From: Haoranjiania flava
GTDB taxonomy: Bacteria; Bacteroidota; Bacteroidia; Chitinophagales; Chitinophagaceae
DNA length: 64,000 nucleotides
Direction of reading: 5' to 3'
Assembly: GCF_025631005.1 (NCBI RefSeq)
Contig: NZ_JAOTPL010000002.1
Location: 278,982-342,981 of the forward strand
How positions within the stretch are numbered: position 1 is the first letter of the stretch; every line of letters begins with the position of its first letter. Positions 63,998 through 64,000 of the stretch are shown here, one piece after another. Under the pieces are notes generated by a model. It ran no database searches. It had not been told where the DNA came from and saw nothing but the letters and a program-made list of their open reading frames with translations. The position numbers were made by a program, and so were the translations under genes.

Positions 63998-64000
63998 AAC

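Overview
The window comes from a Bacteroidota chromosome, most likely family Chitinophagaceae. The evidence is the 16S/23S sequence type, promoters of the Bacteroidota form (TTTG, about 19 nt, TAnnTTTG), and families typical of the phylum: DUF4476, DUF1599, DUF3078, a BT_3928-like DoxX protein, GH3-like proteins and OstA/LptE/LptG. Almost all of it is core chromosome with modest accessory content. No phage, complete insertion sequence or CRISPR array was seen.

Layout. 1-573: copies of a structured repeat family. 574-1355: a TacA/TacT-type toxin-antitoxin pair. 1.7-11.2 kb: envelope genes (MlaD-like, OstA/LptA-like, TamB-like) around nagA. 11.5-19.3 kb: tpiA, a GlmU-like nucleotidyltransferase, a serine hydrolase, anmK, upp, a DUF4476 protein and truA. 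19.4-25.4 kb: a full rRNA operon (16S, tRNA-Ile, tRNA-Ala, 23S, 5S) driven by at least five regularly spaced promoters. 25.4-26.2 kb: a decay zone holding a heavily frameshifted AhpD/carboxymuconolactone-decarboxylase pseudogene. 26.3-39.1 kb: SulP transporter, folP, DUF1599, DoxX, DCC, GNAT, adenine deaminase, GH3-like, START-like, lptG, a CDF transporter and tsaD. 39.1-39.8 kb: a second repeat locus that runs in register into the start codon of a small lipoprotein gene. 40.3-51.0 kb: a minus-strand envelope block (DUF3078, nadK, uppS, bamA, ompH/skp) interrupted by a plus-strand accessory module. 51.1-55.5 kb: miaB, sigma-54 activator, lptE, unknown gene, secG. 55.6-63.3 kb: a large macroglobulin/plug-domain protein, mltG, a mannose-1-phosphate guanylyltransferase, efp, accB and accC. 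The window ends with a degenerate GIY-YIG protein.

Most interesting region: 45.0-49.1 kb. Between nadK and uppS, on the opposite strand, lie (i) a short open frame, apparently broken by two compensating frameshifts, that encodes a signal-like segment and a Cys-rich tail, (ii) a membrane-anchored propeller-like protein, and (iii) a 907-residue protein that joins a MauE/DoxX-type redox membrane domain, through a second signal-like segment, to a TonB-receptor-like outer-membrane barrel. Genes (ii) and (iii) overlap and are probably translationally coupled. This looks like a small peptide-maturation/export or redox system with an unusual inner-to-outer-membrane fusion.

Other notable points are an EF-P without the usual PGKG loop, a dihydropteroate synthase whose substrate loop lacks the usual Arg, a palindromic divergent promoter shared by folP and the DUF1599 gene, alternative hairpins in the mltG leader, and several genes with near-leaderless promoters or non-ATG starts.
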